Positions 40,512-48,064 of a DNA stretch of 64,000 nucleotides are shown here, one piece after another (position 1 is the first letter of the stretch; each line of letters begins with the position of its first letter). The DNA lies in the NCBI GenBank assembly GCA_038745535.1, contig JBCDLI010000004.1:12123-76122 (forward strand), given 5' to 3'. The notes beneath the pieces were generated by a model. That model saw only the letters and a program-made list of their open reading frames with translations, was not told the DNA's origin and made no database searches. The DNA is from JBCDLI01 sp038745535 (GTDB taxonomy: Bacteria > Pseudomonadota > Alphaproteobacteria > Rhizobiales > Rhizobiaceae). A program made the translations under genes and the position numbers.

Positions 40512-40694
40512 ATGACCAATGTTATTCATATCGATTTCAACCGTGGTGTACCGATCGCAGTTGAAACAAAGCGCGAAGACCTGTCATCGACAATCCTCGA
40601 AACGGTCATTCAGCGCATCCATGTCCCGGTAAGGCACAATCCGATTTCGCGTCCAAAGTCTCTTGCGACGGGAAGCATCGCCCCGCTCTACTAA
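40512..40694 (+). CDS. Small hypothetical protein (60 aa)
   Basis: A 60-codon frame starting Met-Thr-Asn-Val-Ile-His-Ile-Asp-Phe-Asn-Arg-Gly and ending Ile-Ala-Pro-Leu-Tyr, just before the convergent hbd gene. Codon use resembles the neighbours and the start looks like other small rhizobial proteins, but the ribosome binding site is weak and no domain is recognisable. It shares the metA leader region with the divergent metA promoter. It may be a real small gene or chance. Confidence 0.4.
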   Translation: MTNVIHIDFNRGVPIAVETKREDLSSTILETVIQRIHVPVRHNPISRPKSLATGSIAPLY

Positions 40695-40713
40695 AGCAAC
40701 GCGTTTCAACGCA

Positions 40714-41592
40714 TCAGCGCGTTGGGACTGGCTCTTCCCCGCGATAGTCGTAGAAGCCGCGTCCCGATTTGCGGCCGAGCCATCCTGCTTCGACGTATTT
40801 CACCAGCAACGGGCAGGGGCGGTATTTTGTGTCCGCCAACCCGTCATGCAACACCTGCATAATTGCCAGACAGGTATCAAGACCGATGAAGTCCGCTAAC
40901 TGCAGCGGCCCCATGGGATGATTGGCGCCGAGTTTCATGGACTCGTCAATCGATGTGACTGACCCGACACCTTCGTGGAGCGTATAAACCGCCTCGTTGA
41001 TCATTGGCAGCAGGATGCGGTTAACGATGAATGCGGGATAATCCTCTGATACCGTCGCTGTCTTTTCAAGCGATGTCACATAGGCCTGCGCGGACTTGTA
41101 GGTGTCGTCGGCAGTCGCAATCCCCCGGACCAATTCAACCAGCTTCATCAAAGGAACCGGGTTCATGAAGTGGATGCCCATGAATTGTTCGGGCCGGTCG
41201 GTCTGCGCCGCTAAGCGGGTGATGGAGATCGAAGAGGTGTTGGACGCGAGCAGCGCTTCAGGCTTCAAAAGCGGACAGAGTTCAGCGAAAATCGCATGTT
41301 TCACGTCTTCGTTTTCACTGGCAGCTTCGATGACAAGATCAGCGCCAGACAGCGCGCTTAGCTCGCCTGAGGGATGCAGATTAGACAGAGTTCTGTCCCG
41401 CGTTTCGGCATCCATTTTCTCTTTAGCGACTAGCTTTTCTGTCGATTTACCGATCTTTTCAATTGCCGCTTTTGCATTGTCCAGCGCCACATCAGAAAGC
41501 ACAACTTTGTAGCCTGCGGCTGCAGACACCTGCGCAATGCCAGCGCCCATTTGCCCGGCGCCTATGACGCCGATTGAAGTGATCTCTGGCAT
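40714..41592 (-). CDS. hbd: 3-Hydroxybutyryl-CoA dehydrogenase
   Basis: 292 residues. The N-terminal NAD domain has Gly-Ala-Gly-Gln-Met-Gly-Ala-Gly-Ile-Ala-Gln. The catalytic region has Ser-Asn-Thr-Ser-Ser-Ile and His-Phe-Met-Asn-Pro-Val-Pro with the active His, and Asp-Tyr-Pro-Ala-Phe-Ile-Val-Asn-Arg follows. It oxidises 3-hydroxyacyl-CoA to acetoacetyl-CoA in beta-oxidation or butanoate/polyhydroxybutyrate metabolism. Length and motifs fit a stand-alone dehydrogenase. It is isolated between small genes, with 105 bp before the TPMT-like gene. Confidence 0.95.
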   Translation of the reverse strand: MPEITSIGVIGAGQMGAGIAQVSAAAGYKVVLSDVALDNAKAAIEKIGKSTEKLVAKEKMDAETRDRTLSNLHPSGELSALSGADLVIEAASENEDVKHAIFAELCPLLKPEALLASNTSSISITRLAAQTDRPEQFMGIHFMNPVPLMKLVELVRGIATADDTYKSAQAYVTSLEKTATVSEDYPAFIVNRILLPMINEAVYTLHEGVGSVTSIDESMKLGANHPMGPLQLADFIGLDTCLAIMQVLHDGLADTKYRPCPLLVKYVEAGWLGRKSGRGFYDYRGEEPVPTR

Positions 41593-41697
41593 GGCTCTCT
41601 CCTTTGAAAGTCGTTTCCGGACGCTGCCCGTTGTGCGTCGCCCTGTAAATGTTGCAGTGCAATATAATTGATGGTTTCACCTCGACAAGTAAGCCTG

Positions 41698-42333
41698 TCA
41701 CGTTTTGCGAGCCAGAAGCGAAATCTCAGCGATGGCGGCGGTCGTTTTCAACGTCAGCGGTTTCGTTTCTTGAACCGAGATATTGAAATTGGACCCATAA
41801 TGCTCGTCGACCTCGCAGGTCGGCACGGAGAAGGGCGGTCCCTCCATCTCAGCCTGATCATAGGCGAATGTGATCAGCAGTTGCGTTGCGCCGCCGGTAA
41901 TCGTGCGCAGATGGCCCGCATATCGAACCCGCATGTCCGGTGGAAGTGCGACAAGCGCCGCCCGGTCGTAGACTGCATCGACGGGACCAAGAGTGTCTTT
42001 GGTGAGTGCAAAAAAATCGCCTGTAAAAAGTGTCAATGGCCCATGCTTGAACTTGGTGACAGTTTCCGAAATCACTATGACCTCAGGCAAAGCGCCCAAG
42101 CGCTCGAAAACGGCTTTGATTGCGAGCGGGCTGAGATCTATGCCGACGACGTGAACACCCTGTTGAAGGAGCCAGTCTATGTCGACGGCTTTTCCGCAGA
42201 GAGGCAAAAAGATGGTCTGCTTCTGTCGAAGCGTTAGTTTGCCAAAGTGCTTCACGAGCAGGCTGTTGGGTTTACCCTCGTGAAAACCAATTCGATCATT
42301 GCGCCAACGATCAAGCCAGAATTGCTTGTCCAC
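41698..42333 (-). CDS. Thiopurine S-methyltransferase-family protein (TPMT)
   Basis: 211 residues with the family opening Trp-Leu-Asp-Arg-Trp-Arg-Asn-Asp-Arg-Ile-Gly-Phe-His, then Phe-Leu-Pro-Leu-Cys-Gly-Lys-Ala-Val-Asp (SAM site), Gly-Val-His-Val-Val-Gly-Ile-Asp-Leu-Ser and Tyr-Asp-Arg-Ala-Ala-Leu-Val-Ala-Leu-Pro. Bacterial members methylate thiols, tellurite or selenite; the physiological substrate is open. The start is GTG at 42333, 7 nt after the SDR stop, so the two genes form one unit. Confidence 0.92.
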   Translation of the reverse strand: MDKQFWLDRWRNDRIGFHEGKPNSLLVKHFGKLTLRQKQTIFLPLCGKAVDIDWLLQQGVHVVGIDLSPLAIKAVFERLGALPEVIVISETVTKFKHGPLTLFTGDFFALTKDTLGPVDAVYDRAALVALPPDMRVRYAGHLRTITGGATQLLITFAYDQAEMEGPPFSVPTCEVDEHYGSNFNISVQETKPLTLKTTAAIAEISLLARKT

Positions 42334-42340
42334 GAAGACC

Positions 42341-43117
42341 TCAGTTTTTCGCCTGCATACGCTCCATCATCGACATGACCATACGACGAGGCAAAAACGG
42401 AACAACCCATTGTATGAAAAAGCTCAGGCCCCATTCATTGATGGCAACAAGTTTGCCTTTCATCATGGCGTGATAGCCAATCTCGGCCACGTCTTTTGGA
42501 GTTGCTCCACTCTTGGTCATGGCAGTGCCTTCCAAATTAGCGACCTTGGCAAATTCGGTTTCGACATAACCCGGTGCAAGGACGGTGCAGGTGACGCCGT
42601 GCGGGCGCATCTCGTGGTCGACGGCTTGGCTAAATGAATTCACGAATGCCTTGGTCGCAAAATATACCGCCTGCGTTGGGCCGGGCACAAAGCCAGCTGT
42701 GGAACCGACATTTAGAATTTTGCCGCTGCCCTGTTTGGCCATCCGCGCCGCAAACTCGTGGGTGAGTTTGACCAGTGCCACGACGTTCAAATCGATCATG
42801 GCAATCTCGTCTTTGATTTCTCGGTCGATCAGTCGCCCATGGCCGCCATAGCCTGCATTGTTGACGAGGATATCGACCTTCAACCCCGCCTCATCGACAG
42901 CGGCGATCAGCTTTTCCGGGCCCTCCGGCTTGCCGATGTCCGCTGCGATCACGTGAACCTTGACGCTGTAGTTCTTTTCGATTTGAGCTTTCAGTTCCTC
43001 AAGCCGATCCTCGCGCCGCGCAGTGAGAATAAGGTTACCGCCTTGGGAAGCGTGGTAGAGTGCGATTTTGCGGCCAATGCCGCTGGATGCGCCCGTGATG
43101 AGTGCGGTGTCGAGCAT
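42341..43117 (-). CDS. SDR-family oxidoreductase
   Basis: 258 residues of the classical short-chain dehydrogenase type. Thr-Gly-Ala-Ser-Ser-Gly-Ile-Gly-Arg is at 8-16 (NADP site), Asn-Asn-Ala-Gly-Tyr-Gly follows, and the catalytic Tyr-Phe-Ala-Thr-Lys is at about 152-156 after the Ser of Gly-Ser-Thr-Ala-Gly. The C-terminus adds a hydrophobic segment (Phe-Phe-Ile-Gln-Trp-Val-Val-Pro-Phe-Leu-Pro), suggesting a membrane-associated YqjQ/DltE-like subgroup. The substrate is unknown. It is co-transcribed with the TPMT-like gene. Confidence 0.9.
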   Translation of the reverse strand: MLDTALITGASSGIGRKIALYHASQGGNLILTARREDRLEELKAQIEKNYSVKVHVIAADIGKPEGPEKLIAAVDEAGLKVDILVNNAGYGGHGRLIDREIKDEIAMIDLNVVALVKLTHEFAARMAKQGSGKILNVGSTAGFVPGPTQAVYFATKAFVNSFSQAVDHEMRPHGVTCTVLAPGYVETEFAKVANLEGTAMTKSGATPKDVAEIGYHAMMKGKLVAINEWGLSFFIQWVVPFLPRRMVMSMMERMQAKN

Positions 43118-43203
43118 GAATTTGCCTCTACGTGATCTGGGGTTTTTATATGTTGCTGCGCGGTATAGTGCTTGTCACTAGGCGACCGGGCTGCACGAAC
43201 AAC

Positions 43204-43572
43204 TCATTTATCGATCTCAAGTTCCAATTCCGCGCGGACCTTTTTGGTAAGCTTCTGGACTGCCATTCGGTAACTTTCGCGGATATAGTCTCGTAAACCG
43301 TCGTCATCTAGGCTTTCATCCGATAAGCGCTGTATCCATTTCATGCCGCGAGACGCCATGTATGGCGCGGGCATGCAGCCCGGCTGGTCTCTCAAAATAT
43401 CGAAAGCGAGTGGCGAGACTTTGAAGGTCACATGCAGCCCTTCGGTCTCAGTCCACCACCCGGCGGCAAACATTTTCCCGCCAACCTTCCAAACGTCCGC
43501 CCCGTACCACTGGACCACATGGGTCGTCGAAGGCAGCTCGGCGCAGAAGAGATTGTATTCATCGCGGGTCAT
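43204..43572 (-). CDS. MmcQ/YjbR-family DNA-binding protein
   Basis: 122 residues from ATG 43572, opening Met-Thr-Arg-Asp-Glu-Tyr-Asn-Leu-Phe-Cys and then Thr-His-Val-Val-Gln-Trp-Tyr-Gly-Ala-Asp-Val-Trp-Lys-Val-Gly-Gly-Lys-Met, the usual YjbR pattern. The fold resembles CyaY and binds DNA in family members, but the role is unclear. The frame extends 26 codons further upstream into the sigma-factor gene, which I reject. It is downstream of the sigma factor by 38 bp and may belong to that unit. Confidence 0.85.
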   Translation of the reverse strand: MTRDEYNLFCAELPSTTHVVQWYGADVWKVGGKMFAAGWWTETEGLHVTFKVSPLAFDILRDQPGCMPAPYMASRGMKWIQRLSDESLDDDGLRDYIRESYRMAVQKLTKKVRAELELEIDK

Positions 43573-43610
43573 CGGTTTGAACAAACGCACCGCGCATGAG
43601 ATTGCAACAC

Positions 43611-44873
43611 CTAGCTTGTCGGCAGTGAAGCCCGTGATCGTTCCAGCCACTTGCGGGTTGGCAGGTCTGTGCTCAGGCCGATTGCTTTTTCGTAGGCGTG
43701 TTCAGCGTTCTTACTGTCACCGATTTCTGCATACAAATACGCAGCTGTCGCCCAATAGGGTTGAAAGGTTGCGATGTCGTCCTCGTTGATGACGTTTAGC
43801 GCATTGAGCCCTGCAGTGCCCCCAAAAGCGTGTCCGACGGCAGAGGCGCGTGCGACCGCAGCGCCAAGTGTCGGTGCGATGTTGATGAGACCACTATAAA
43901 GCGAGGCGATGGACCGCCAATCCACCGTGCCCGTTTCCGCCCGGTCGGCATGAACGGATTGGATCGCAGCTTCAATCTGGAAGCGCCCTGGTCTGCCCAT
44001 CGTGGCAGCACGTTTCAGTATGGTGATCCCGCGACGGATCAGCAGGGGGTTCCAACGCGCCGTATCCTGTTCGTCAATCGGAACGAGCGTTCCGCTATCA
44101 TCCGTCCGTGCATCGCGGCGCGCGAATGAAAACGCGAGGAGTGCCGCTAAACCCAGTATCTCCGGCTCATCGGGCAAAAGATCGGCGACCGTGGTGGCGA
44201 GATAAAGCGCCTCATGGGACAAGTCTGTTGTTGCATCGTCGTCCGGCGTGTCCCGCCACGACAGAGCGTATGCGCCATAGATTGCTTCCAGCACGCTAGC
44301 GAGACGCGGCGCGATATCGTGAGCATCGGGCACCGAAAACGGGATGCGCGCGTCTTTGATCTTCCGCTTTGCCCGTACCAGCCGCTGGGCAAGTGTTGCC
44401 CCCGGCATCAGATAGGCTGACGCGATGTCTTTGGCCTCAAACCCGAGCACAGTTTGCAAGATCAACGGTGTGTGAACGCTCTCGTCTATTGCTGGATGTG
44501 CGCACGCAAACATCAGCTTAAGGCGGTCATCTGGTATTTCGGCGCTATCGTCTTTGAGCACCGTTGCAGGCATCTGACTCATCTGGAAATCCTCATCGTC
44601 TAGTGAGCCCGCCGCAGTTCGTGAAGCTGCACTTTTCGCATGGTCCCGCTGGCGATTTTTTGCAGCGGTCAGAAGCCAAGCTTCCGGCGAGTTCGGAATG
44701 CCGTTCACGGGCCAAGTCTCAAGCGCTTTCGTGAAAGCATCGGCCAGAGCATCTTCCGCAGACGCGATGTCACTGGACTGCTTTGCCAGCACGGCGATTA
44801 ACCGGCCGTAGGAAACGCGGGCAACATGTTCAGCTTTTGCCCGCGCGTCCGAGGTTTGAGCAGCCTCGTTCAC
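43611..44873 (-). CDS. ECF sigma factor with C-terminal extension (ECF42-like)
   Basis: 420 residues, more than twice a minimal ECF factor. Residues 20-190 contain sigma-2 (Ala-Glu-Asp-Ala-Leu-Ala-Asp-Ala-Phe, Pro-Glu-Ala-Trp-Leu) and sigma-4 (Ala-Tyr-Leu-Met-Pro-Gly-Ala-Thr-Leu-Ala-Gln-Arg-Leu-Val-Arg). The remaining 220 residues form a helical, TPR-like domain ending with Ala-Glu-His-Ala-Tyr-Glu-Lys-Ala. This long form, with a YciI/DGPF gene immediately upstream (3-nt gap), is the ECF42 arrangement. ECF42 factors lack a classical anti-sigma partner; regulation is thought to involve the C-terminal domain. The start is GTG. Confidence 0.88.
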   Translation of the reverse strand: MNEAAQTSDARAKAEHVARVSYGRLIAVLAKQSSDIASAEDALADAFTKALETWPVNGIPNSPEAWLLTAAKNRQRDHAKSAASRTAAGSLDDEDFQMSQMPATVLKDDSAEIPDDRLKLMFACAHPAIDESVHTPLILQTVLGFEAKDIASAYLMPGATLAQRLVRAKRKIKDARIPFSVPDAHDIAPRLASVLEAIYGAYALSWRDTPDDDATTDLSHEALYLATTVADLLPDEPEILGLAALLAFSFARRDARTDDSGTLVPIDEQDTARWNPLLIRRGITILKRAATMGRPGRFQIEAAIQSVHADRAETGTVDWRSIASLYSGLINIAPTLGAAVARASAVGHAFGGTAGLNALNVINEDDIATFQPYWATAAYLYAEIGDSKNAEHAYEKAIGLSTDLPTRKWLERSRASLPTS

Positions 44874-44876
44874 GCT

Positions 44877-45248
44877 CTAGCCCGCGTGGGGATTGCCACC
44901 TTCCGGCATGGCTGAGGCTCGCACCTCAATCAGTCCGTAGTGAACCGATGGGCACTTTTCTGCCCAAGCAAGCGCAGCATCCAAATCAGGCACATCAATC
45001 ACAAACGTCCCGCCGAGCTGTTCCTTCGTATCGGCGTAGGGCCCGTCTTGGATTTTCTTTTTGCCGTCTTTCAGCGTGATGGTCGTCGCGGTCGGTGAAG
45101 GCTGCAGCCAGTCGGTGTCCACCAGCACGCCTGCCTCTTTCAATTGGCCGATATATTCGCCAAACACTTTGAAGCTTTGAGCCATGTCCTCTTCGCTGAT
45201 TTCAGCAAATTGGCTCTCATCGTTGTAAAGAAAAAATGTGTAACGCAT
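44877..45248 (-). CDS. YciI/DGPF-domain protein paired with the sigma factor
   Basis: 123 residues. It has the YCII/DGPF signature Gln-Asp-Gly-Pro-Tyr-Ala-Asp-Thr-Lys-Glu-Gln-Leu-Gly-Gly and a final Gly-Leu-Ile-Glu-Val-Arg. Such proteins are encoded beside ECF42 sigma factors and are probable members of their regulon, with small-molecule or stress roles not well defined. It starts with ATG and lies between an SRPBCC gene (15-nt gap) and the sigma-factor gene. Confidence 0.9.
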   Translation of the reverse strand: MRYTFFLYNDESQFAEISEEDMAQSFKVFGEYIGQLKEAGVLVDTDWLQPSPTATTITLKDGKKKIQDGPYADTKEQLGGTFVIDVPDLDAALAWAEKCPSVHYGLIEVRASAMPEGGNPHAG

Positions 45249-45263
45249 TTGGGTGTCTCCCTA

Positions 45264-45779
45264 TCAGGCCGTTTGAGCCGCTTTGTTCAATTCTTTTAGT
45301 CCGAGCTCGTAGGTGGGCCCCAACATGCCATCGAGAAACAGCCCAACGACACGGCCAATTGGATTGAAGCCGAAATCGGATTTTGTTGACCAAGTCACTT
45401 CTGTTATGTCGCCATTGGGCGAGAGGTGAAATTCAGACACCGGTTTCCCCATCGCGCCGAGATCAAGCTGCATGGTGACCGACTGATTTTCTTCCATGGC
45501 GACGATGGTCTGTGTGCCTTTCCCGTCCTTGCCGTCAAACGCAAAGCCGGACCCGATGCCACTCGATGGACCTTGCAAAGTGATTTTGAGCTTTTTGTCT
45601 TTGAGCTTGTACGGATTGAAGGTCTGAAAACCTTCATTGGAGGCCACAAGCGCGAAGACTTTTTCAGCCGGCGCATTGATAGTGGCGCTGCGCGTCACTG
45701 TCTTTGAGGCAGGCAAGAGAAAAGGCACGGTGACGACTGCCACTGCAGCGATTGCGCCGATTGTGATGTAGGTATTCAT
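45264..45779 (-). CDS. SRPBCC-family (polyketide cyclase-like) protein with N-terminal anchor
   Basis: 171 residues. A hydrophobic helix at 4-24 (Ile-Gly-Ala-Ile-Ala-Ala-Val-Ala-Val-Val-Thr-Val-Pro-Phe) anchors or exports it. The rest has the helix-grip pattern: Ala-Pro-Ala-Glu-Lys-Val-Phe-Ala-Leu-Val-Ala, Phe-Asn-Pro-Tyr, Val-Thr-Trp-Ser-Thr-Lys-Ser-Asp and Gly-Leu-Lys-Glu-Leu. The ligand is unknown. It is upstream of the YciI and sigma-factor genes and probably shares a transcript with them. Confidence 0.85.
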   Translation of the reverse strand: MNTYITIGAIAAVAVVTVPFLLPASKTVTRSATINAPAEKVFALVASNEGFQTFNPYKLKDKKLKITLQGPSSGIGSGFAFDGKDGKGTQTIVAMEENQSVTMQLDLGAMGKPVSEFHLSPNGDITEVTWSTKSDFGFNPIGRVVGLFLDGMLGPTYELGLKELNKAAQTA

Positions 45780-45888
45780 GATATTTGTCCGATCATTTTG
45801 GCGAGAGCGTTAGCGCTTTCACCACCCAGACGATCTCGGACCCGCCCAATCGACAGATGTGCGAAGTTTTTTGAATTTTTTTCTGAGG

Positions 45889-46869
45889 CTACTTTTCGAC
45901 CTCGGTTTGAGCCATCCATGCGCTGGGGCTTGATCCAGCGACTCGCAGAAATTCTCGATTGAAGTTTGACTTCGTGTTGAAGCCAGAATTGAGCATGGCA
46001 TTCGTCACCGACTCACCTTCGCGGATTGTCCGCTGTGCATGTGCAATGCGCGCATTGTTGATGAACCGCGAAACGTTTTCGCCGGTGGTTTGATTGATCG
46101 TCGCAGATAAGAGTTTTGTCGGTACCTGAAGTTTTCGTGCTAGCCGCGTTAGTGTCAGGTCAGGATCAAGGTATGGCCTTTGGTTCTGCATCAAGAGCTG
46201 CAGCCGTGACCACAGATCGGGGTCTGCAATTGAGCTTCTCGCCGCGTCTTTCTCGTCGCTGTCTGTGCTTGTTTCCAAGTGTACAGAAACGCTCAGCGCA
46301 CCGATCACCAAAAGGTTACCTACGGAGAAGAGACTGATGATCCATGGTTTAAGGTCACCGAAATCGCCCAAGTGCGCAGCAATTATCAAAACGTCGCTGA
46401 GTGCAGACGCAATCAGTGCGGCGCCGATTACCAGCCAAATCCGAGCCGGAAGATCACCGCTTGCAAGAAGTGTGTCGGGCTGCTGATCGGGACCGTCTTT
46501 TGCTGATAATACGATCATTGATCCGTAGATCACGAATAGCATCGGTAAAATCACATCGATGAAAAGTGGCGCTACGAGCAAAGCTGCAAGCACGGCGAGC
46601 GGACCAACAGCGTGGACCAAACCTGCTAGCCCCGTCGTGCCCCTGTATGCGAACCACGCTAACGGCGGGATGAGTGACGCGACCAGCGGCTGCACTGTTC
46701 GCATCATCGCTACCTCATAGTGCTGGTTGAGCGCGATGATGAGCGATTGGGCCGCGCATAACATCAACAAGAACACCAGCGGATGGGTGTGTCCATTTCG
46801 CTGCCAGAGCCGAAGCGCGGCGAAACCGAGAACGCATGACACAAAGACGGGAATGGGAAACGTGGGCAC
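45889..46869 (-). CDS. AraC-family regulator with N-terminal membrane domain
   Basis: 326 residues. Residues 1-195 contain about six hydrophobic helices with no known sensor signature. The C-terminal 100 residues are an AraC double helix-turn-helix: Thr-Leu-Thr-Arg-Leu-Ala-Arg-Lys-Leu-Gln-Val-Pro, Phe-Ile-Asn-Asn-Ala-Arg-Ile-Ala-His-Ala and Gly-Phe-Asn-Thr-Lys-Ser-Asn-Phe-Asn-Arg-Glu-Phe. It is a membrane-tethered transcription factor, perhaps sensing a membrane or periplasmic signal. The start is GTG. It is divergent from an exported hydrolase gene, a likely target. Confidence 0.85.
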   Translation of the reverse strand: MPTFPIPVFVSCVLGFAALRLWQRNGHTHPLVFLLMLCAAQSLIIALNQHYEVAMMRTVQPLVASLIPPLAWFAYRGTTGLAGLVHAVGPLAVLAALLVAPLFIDVILPMLFVIYGSMIVLSAKDGPDQQPDTLLASGDLPARIWLVIGAALIASALSDVLIIAAHLGDFGDLKPWIISLFSVGNLLVIGALSVSVHLETSTDSDEKDAARSSIADPDLWSRLQLLMQNQRPYLDPDLTLTRLARKLQVPTKLLSATINQTTGENVSRFINNARIAHAQRTIREGESVTNAMLNSGFNTKSNFNREFLRVAGSSPSAWMAQTEVEK

Positions 46870-47004
46870 GTTTTTCTCCGTAAAGCTTTGCGCGGGGATA
46901 GTCCTGAAACGCGATCGTGACGACCTAAAACCGGATTTAGGACGCCCGTACGAAAAACAGCGCCGATGATGAGCTCGTTATTTCAGCTACGAATGGAGAT
47001 CATC

Positions 47005-48015
47005 ATGAAATCATTGCTTATCGGCGCGCTGCTGGCCTCGGGCGTTTCAACTGCAGAGGCGGAAGTTGCCGGGCTTCAAATCGCTGAGGTGTTCATGCCT
47101 CACCACGATAAAACCGCGCGTGTTGCAGTCTGGTACCCGACCGCTTCCTCAGAACTGCCATCGCTCTACGGCAGCAACCCGGTTTTCGAAGGTGTAGAAG
47201 CGCAGGAAAATGCGCCCCTGGTCGAAGGCTCGCATCCGATTGTGCTTTTGAGCCATGGCATGGGCGGTACTGACCGATCTCTTGCCTGGCTTGGCGCAGC
47301 GTTCGCGAAGCGCGGGGCGATCACGATTGCGGTCAATCATCCCAACTCGACATGGGGCGACTTCGACATGTCTGAGGGCGTAAAGCATTGGACGAGAGCG
47401 CTGGATATGAGCGCATCTTTCGATGCGGTTCTCGATAGGGCAGAGTTTGCGCGCAGCATTGATCTTGATCGGGTCATGGCGGCTGGATTTTCCTTTGGCG
47501 GTTGGACGGCGCTTTCTCTAGGCGGGGCAAAGGGTAGTCATTCCGGGTTCATTGAAGCTTGCGAAACGCACACCGAGATGGAGGCCTGCGGCTTGCTCAT
47601 GTCCGATAGGGTGAAACTGCAATCGCAGGACCCTACGCTTTGGAATGCCAGTTATGCTGATGAGCGCGTCAAGTTCGTCGTTGCGATTGATCCGGGATTT
47701 GTTTGGGGCTTGGAGAACGAGAACGTCGCTGATGTCGTCTCCGCGACAACGCTCATCGGTTTCGGCAGCGAAGCGGATAGAATGCTTGCCACCAATTTCG
47801 ATGAAAGCGGGTTGGCATCGCTGCGTGAGGACTGGACGATCGAACGCTTTGATCCTGCCTATCACTTCAGTGCGATGCCGATATGCACCTCAAAAGGAGA
47901 GGCAATTCTAGAGGCTGAGAATGATGACCCAGTCTGCACCGATCCCGTGGGATCGGACCGCGCAGCAATTCACGCTCGTATTGTTGACCTCATCGCTGAG
48001 CAACTTGGTATTTGA
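47005..48015 (+). CDS. Exported alpha/beta hydrolase (PAF-acetylhydrolase/dienelactone-like)
   Basis: 336 residues from ATG 47005 (GGAG 6 nt upstream). A signal peptide runs to Thr-Ala-Glu-Ala. The fold's nucleophile elbow is Gly-Phe-Ser-Phe-Gly-Gly-Trp-Thr, after an oxyanion region Leu-Ser-His-Gly-Met-Gly-Gly-Thr-Asp. Two or three further Cys residues are present. It hydrolyses an ester or lactone in the periplasm; the substrate is unknown. An upstream start at 46966 would hide the signal peptide and lacks a better ribosome site. It may be controlled by the divergent AraC regulator. Confidence 0.82.
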   Translation: MKSLLIGALLASGVSTAEAEVAGLQIAEVFMPHHDKTARVAVWYPTASSELPSLYGSNPVFEGVEAQENAPLVEGSHPIVLLSHGMGGTDRSLAWLGAAFAKRGAITIAVNHPNSTWGDFDMSEGVKHWTRALDMSASFDAVLDRAEFARSIDLDRVMAAGFSFGGWTALSLGGAKGSHSGFIEACETHTEMEACGLLMSDRVKLQSQDPTLWNASYADERVKFVVAIDPGFVWGLENENVADVVSATTLIGFGSEADRMLATNFDESGLASLREDWTIERFDPAYHFSAMPICTSKGEAILEAENDDPVCTDPVGSDRAAIHARIVDLIAEQLGI

Positions 48016-48017
48016 AC

Positions 48018-48045
48018 AAAAAAGCCCGGCGGTGGACCGGGCTTT
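48018..48045. terminator. Bidirectional intrinsic terminator between hydrolase and clpB
   Basis: AAAGCCCGG and CCGGGCTTT are exact 9-bp arms around a 7-nt loop. On the minus strand six T follow directly, ending clpB transcripts. On the plus strand a looser T stretch follows at 48050-48056, ending the hydrolase transcript. Confidence 0.9.
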
Positions 48046-48064
48046 CACTATTTTTGTCAGAACT

